This document shows, piece by piece, positions 19,814-22,980 of a DNA stretch of 22,980 bases. The position numbers were made by a program, and so were the translations under genes. The number at the start of each line of letters is the position of its first letter. Positions within the stretch are counted from its first letter, which is position 1. The notes beneath the pieces were generated by a model. It was not told the origin of the DNA. It did not search any database and saw only the letters and a list, made by a program, of their open reading frames with translations. This stretch comes from Clostridia bacterium (GTDB lineage: Bacteria; Bacillota; Clostridia; Oscillospirales; Acutalibacteraceae): contig CAAFXQ010000163.1 in NCBI GenBank assembly GCA_900767015.1, positions 1 to 22,980 on the forward strand, given 5' to 3'.

Positions 19814-22087
19814 ATGATGGAAGTAATTAACCACGGCGTTTACATTGTAGACGGCAGAACCTTAGTCGACGGAACCCCCGCCGAACAGAAAGCACAGCTT
19901 TCCTCCATGGGCGTTACGGCAGGAACAAGAAACGACACGATTGCATACGGCATTCTGAATGCCCACAACGTCGCAAAAGACGACAGCGGTATGCAGATTA
20001 AATTTGACGCCCTTATCTCTCACGACATCACCTACGTCGGCATCATTCAGACCGCAAGAGCGAGCGGACTTACACAGTTCCCGATTCCCTATGCGCTGAC
20101 CAACTGCCACAACAGCCTTTGCGCTGTCGGCGGCACCATCAACGAGGACGACCACGTTTTCGGCCTTTCGGCGGCCATCAAATACGGCGGCATCTATGTT
20201 TCCGCCAATCAGGCGGTCATTCATCAGTACGCAAGAGAAATGATGACCGGCTGCGGTAAAATGATTCTCGGCTCGGACAGCCACACCCGTTACGGTGCGA
20301 TGGGCACCATGGGCGTCGGTGAAGGCGGCCCGGAGCTTGTTAAACAGCTTCTCAAAAACACATGGGACGTCAAAAAGCCCGAGGTCGTTCTGGTTTATCT
20401 TGAAAATGCACCGAAAAAGGGTGTCGGCCCTCACGACGTTGCGATTGCGCTTTGCGGCAAGGTCTTTAAAGACGGACTTGTCACGAACAAAATTCTTGAA
20501 TTTGTCGGCCCGGGCGTTAAGAATCTGAGCATGGATTTCAGAATCGGCATCGACGTTATGACCACCGAAACCGCCTGTCTTTCCTCGATCTGGGAAACAG
20601 ACGAAACGGTCAAGAACTACTATGTCACCCATGCAAGACCCGAGGAATATAAAGAGCTCAAGCCCGGCAAGGCGGCTTACTACGATATGGCAATCCGTGT
20701 TGACCTTTCGAAGATCGAAAGCATGATTGCGCTCCCGTTCCACCCGTCGAACGCTTATACAATTCATGAGCTTCAGCAGAATCCGTCTATCCTTAAAGAG
20801 GTGGAAGAAGCGGCCAAGGCGCAGTTCGGCGACAAGGTCGATTTCCGTCTTGAGGACAAAATCAAGGACGGCAAAATCTATGTTGACCAGGGCGTTATCG
20901 CCGGCTGTTCGGGCGGTATGTTCGAAAACATCTGCGAAGCGGCGGCGATTCTCGACGGCAAATCAACGGGCGACGGTTACTTCTCACTTTCCGTTTATCC
21001 GTCAAGCGTGCCCGTCAACCTTGCGCTGATTAAAAACGGCGTTCAGGGTAAGTTACTCGAAGCCGGTGCGGTCTTTAAGCCCTGCTTCTGCGGTCCGTGC
21101 TTCGGCGCCGGCGACGTTCCGGCGAACAACGGTCTTTCGATCCGCCACACAACAAGAAACTTCCCGAACCGTGAGGGCAGCAAGCCCGGTGAGGGTCAGC
21201 TTTCGGGCGTTGCGCTTGTTGACGCACGCTCTATCGCCGCAACGGCACTCAACCACGGTGTTCTCACCGCCGCAACCGACGTCGAGATTCCCGATTACGA
21301 CAAGGAATACCACTTCGAAAAGGGCGTTTACGACAAGCGGGTATACAACGGCTTCGGCAATCCCAAGCCGGAAAGCGAGCTGAAATTCGGTCCGAACATC
21401 ACCGACTGGCCTGCCATGTACGAGCTTTCGGACAATCTTCTTGTCAAGCTTGCCTGCGTGCTTCACGACGACGTTACCACCACCGACGAGCTGATTCCCT
21501 CGGGCGAAACCTCGTCCTATCGCTCGAATCCGCTTCGCCTTTCGGAATTTGCGCTGTCCCGCCGTGAACCGCAGTATGTACCCAGAGCCAAGGCTGTCGC
21601 CGCCGAAGAAGCCAAAAGAAGAGCGGACAACAGTTCAGCCGAGGTTATCGACGTCCTAAGAAAAGTTACCGACAACGCCGAAGAGACCGCAAAGAACACG
21701 CAGTTCGGCTCGTGCGTATTTGCCTGCCGCCCCGGCGACGGTTCCGCAAGAGAACAGGCGGCTTCGTGTCAGAAAGTACTCGGCGGCTTTGCGAACATCT
21801 GCTACGAGTTTGCGACGAAGAGATACCGTTCAAACTGCATCAACTGGGGCATTCTTCCGTTCACCATCAGCCGTGACACCGAATTTAACTACACGGACGG
21901 CGACTACGTTTTCGTTCCCGGAATCCGTGAAGCCATCAAAAGCGGAAAAGAGGAGATTCCTGCCAAGGTTATCACCAAGGACGGCATTGACGACATCACG
22001 CTGTATGTCAAGGGTCTTACCGAGGACGAAAAGGAGATTATCCTTGACGGCTGTCTGATGAATTACTACAAGGCAAGAAACAAGTAA
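19814..22087 (+). CDS. Aconitase-family hydratase (YbhJ-like)
   Basis: Iron-sulfur hydro-lyase of the aconitase superfamily, 757 residues, closest in layout to E. coli YbhJ, a putative hydratase. Visible active-site blocks are SHDITYVGIIQTARASGL near 69-86 and LGSDSHTRYGAMGTMGVGEG at 152-171. The presumed cluster cysteines are Cys365 in VIAGCSGG and Cys426/Cys429 in CFCGPCFGAGD, followed by RHTTRNFPNREG at 444-455. In true aconitase the first cysteine lies in a GSCTNS motif, so AGCSGG marks a divergent group. The swivel domain (about 620-740) contains FGSCVFACRPGDGSAREQAA. It begins at a strong AGGAGGT site. Its substrate is uncertain; it may or may not be citrate, and no other citrate-cycle gene is near. 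Confidence 0.9.
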   Translation: MMEVINHGVYIVDGRTLVDGTPAEQKAQLSSMGVTAGTRNDTIAYGILNAHNVAKDDSGMQIKFDALISHDITYVGIIQTARASGLTQFPIPYALTNCHNSLCAVGGTINEDDHVFGLSAAIKYGGIYVSANQAVIHQYAREMMTGCGKMILGSDSHTRYGAMGTMGVGEGGPELVKQLLKNTWDVKKPEVVLVYLENAPKKGVGPHDVAIALCGKVFKDGLVTNKILEFVGPGVKNLSMDFRIGIDVMTTETACLSSIWETDETVKNYYVTHARPEEYKELKPGKAAYYDMAIRVDLSKIESMIALPFHPSNAYTIHELQQNPSILKEVEEAAKAQFGDKVDFRLEDKIKDGKIYVDQGVIAGCSGGMFENICEAAAILDGKSTGDGYFSLSVYPSSVPVNLALIKNGVQGKLLEAGAVFKPCFCGPCFGAGDVPANNGLSIRHTTRNFPNREGSKPGEGQLSGVALVDARSIAATALNHGVLTAATDVEIPDYDKEYHFEKGVYDKRVYNGFGNPKPESELKFGPNITDWPAMYELSDNLLVKLACVLHDDVTTTDELIPSGETSSYRSNPLRLSEFALSRREPQYVPRAKAVAAEEAKRRADNSSAEVIDVLRKVTDNAEETAKNTQFGSCVFACRPGDGSAREQAASCQKVLGGFANICYEFATKRYRSNCINWGILPFTISRDTEFNYTDGDYVFVPGIREAIKSGKEEIPAKVITKDGIDDITLYVKGLTEDEKEIILDGCLMNYYKARNK

Positions 22088-22104
22088 GAATTGAATCAAG
22101 CAAC

Positions 22105-22138
22105 AAACCCGACAGTGCTTAAATGTGCTGTCGGGTTT
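22105..22138 (+). terminator. Terminator of the hydratase gene
   Basis: AAACCCGACAG (22105-22115) pairs perfectly with CTGTCGGGTTT (22128-22138), extended inwards by TGC/GTG. The T-run is short, so efficiency is unclear. Confidence 0.75.
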
Positions 22139-22227
22139 ACTTATCGCAAGGCGGACGCATGGCGACTCCAATGCCGGGGTGCATGGTACTTGATTGAAAG
22201 ATGAGTGCCCGAGCCGGGAGATTTTAA

Positions 22228-22255
22228 TGAATAATGAATAGTGAATAATGAATAG
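22228..22255 (+). repeat. Short tandem repeat
   Basis: TGAATAATGAATAG occurs twice without a gap. It may also be read as four copies of a seven-base unit TGAATAR. Confidence 0.85.
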
Positions 22256-22373
22256 TTGTGGTCGCGGGCTACTTTGTACAACAGGAAAGCTTTTCCCCCG
22301 CAGAACCAGCTTTTTGTAGCGGGAGGTTTGTAGATTGTAAGCGGCAGGAAACCGGCGTGAATTCGGGAAAACT

Positions 22374-22475
22374 GCGGTTAAATTTTAGTTTAGCGGCGTA
22401 AACTCGGCTCCCCCTTTGGGGGAGCTGTCACGAAGTGACTGAGGGGGTTACCGACTGACCGTCAGCACTCGGTTA
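22374..22475 (+). repeat. Composite hairpin repeat, copy 2 (single-unit form)
   Basis: Boundary motif GCGGTTAAATTTTAGTTTAG (22374-22393) is followed by stem GCTCCCCC/GGGGGAGC (22407-22425), then stem GTCAC/GTGAC (22427-22439), TGAGGGGG, and a tail ending GCACTCGGT (to 22473). The boundary motif and tail match those of the minus-strand copy at 10-177. This copy has one hairpin unit where the other has two facing units and a spacer. Confidence 0.78.
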
Positions 22476-22564
22476 TTTTTAACTTAGCTGTCTAACAGGT
22501 TAGTCTGTACTTTTCAGCTTTAGCTTGTTCTATTATTTTACCTTGTGCTCATGCCGCACGGGCA

Positions 22565-22596
22565 CTTACTTTCTTTCAATCACGAAAGAAAGTAAG
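22565..22596. other. Perfect 13-base-pair hairpin
   Basis: CTTACTTTCTTTC and GAAAGAAAGTAAG pair perfectly around AATCAC. No T-run follows, so it is not a plain terminator. Confidence 0.7.
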
Positions 22597-22632
22597 CAAA
22601 GAAGCGCTCTTTAGTGCGCATTTTCTCAGCCG

Positions 22633-22666
22633 AGTTTTTTCTCGCCTTGAAGGCGAGGAAAAAACT
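22633..22666. other. Strong hairpin with a U/A-rich lower stem
   Basis: CTCGCCT/AGGCGAG pairs around TGA, continued by AGTTTTTT/AAAAAACT after one bulged G. The arms themselves contain the T-run. A regulatory or repeat origin is possible; function is unknown. Confidence 0.65.
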
Positions 22667-22908
22667 GCGGGTCGAAAATGCTATTGCAAATTTGCAGTAT
22701 CGCCCCATTCCCTTTGGAGTCAGGCATAGTGGGACGAAACGGAAAGACACTAAGTTCTCTAACTTCTTTTTTCGTAGTTGTCAGTCGCTGCCCCTCAATG
22801 CCTGACGTGGTGACGGGCGGTTGGTTCCTTATTGTCAGTCTGCTTTGGGCTTGCATGTTGAATTTTAAACTGTATCTGTATTTTATGATACCGTAGGGAC
22901 ACGGCTGT

Positions 22909-22980
22909 GCGGTAAATTTTAGTTTGTCGGGACTCCCTCAGTCACTTCGTGACAGCTCCCTCACCAGGGAGCCAATTAGC
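22909..22980 (+). repeat. Composite hairpin repeat, copy 3, cut by the window end
   Basis: Boundary motif GCGGTAAATTTTAGTTT is followed by GACTCCCTCA, stem GTCAC/GTGAC and stem GCTCCCT/AGGGAGC. The order after the boundary matches the first half of the full copy at 10-177 read on the minus strand, so the missing part beyond 22980 probably holds the facing unit and the tail. Confidence 0.72.

Larger units (their letters stand above)
22139..22980. other. Non-coding, hairpin- and repeat-rich region
   Basis: No convincing gene is seen in these 840 bases. The short open frames at 22614-22896 on both strands have no ribosome sites or recognisable motifs. The region carries a tandem repeat (22228-22255), two composite hairpin repeats (22374 and 22909), and two strong isolated hairpins (22565 and 22633). 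It also holds a spaced inverted repeat GTCAGGCAT/ATGCCTGAC at 22719-22727 and 22798-22806. Confidence 0.7.

Noticed and set aside
19862..20767. A 301-codon minus-strand open frame within the hydratase gene
   Set aside because: It is antisense to conserved active-site blocks, has no ribosome site, and its Cys/Arg/Val-rich composition is typical of a shadow frame.
22614..22896. Short overlapping open frames on both strands near the right end
   Set aside because: No ribosome sites or recognisable motifs. The region is hairpin-rich and lies between repeats, so chance frames are likely.

Overview
The window looks like a chromosomal piece of a low-to-mid GC Firmicute of the class Clostridia, most likely an Oscillospirales/Ruminococcaceae-type gut anaerobe. 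This is inferred from gene content: a class III iron alcohol dehydrogenase, rubredoxin, mini-RNase III next to obg, YhaM, a YbhJ-like aconitase-family hydratase, and the surface-acylation set MBOAT + DHHW + DUF4358 + SGNH. Strong AGGAGG-type ribosome sites, classic TTGACA/TATAAT promoters and short palindromic repeats in the gaps fit the same picture. There is no rRNA and no complete mobile element, so the genus cannot be fixed from the sequence alone.

Layout. Bases 1-552 are non-coding and hold two repeat elements. An iron alcohol dehydrogenase follows (553-1716), then a remnant of a recombinase-type helix-turn-helix. An AT-rich stretch (about 1770-3750) carries a membrane-anchored protein of unknown function, a divergent XRE regulator with a repeat-rich intergenic region, and a four-helix-bundle protein. 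It ends at the 3' end of a tRNA-Thr(GGU). Bases 4078-7996 are a four-gene operon predicted to acylate a cell-surface polymer. A small rubredoxin gene, a TetR regulator, a PutP-type sodium/proline symporter and an EamA/DMT exporter follow, most with clear promoters or terminators.

The second half is mostly housekeeping: obg-mrnC-yitT as a tight operon, an AT-rich orphan gene, yhaM, then rsmD-coaD (overlapping) with a DivIVA/ATP-synthase-b-like coiled-coil protein, and malQ followed after 18 bases by an aconitase-family hydratase. The last 890 bases are non-coding and rich in hairpins and repeats.

The least explained signal lies in the repeats. A composite hairpin element occurs at both ends of the window (10-177 inverted, 22374-22475, and 22909 to the edge), with shared flanking blocks and stems that change in a compensated way. 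A second, roughly 165-base imperfect palindrome occurs twice in opposite orientation (316-480 and 8046-8209). The surface-acylation operon is the most interesting protein system. Its parts are known families, but the polymer it modifies cannot be read from the sequence.
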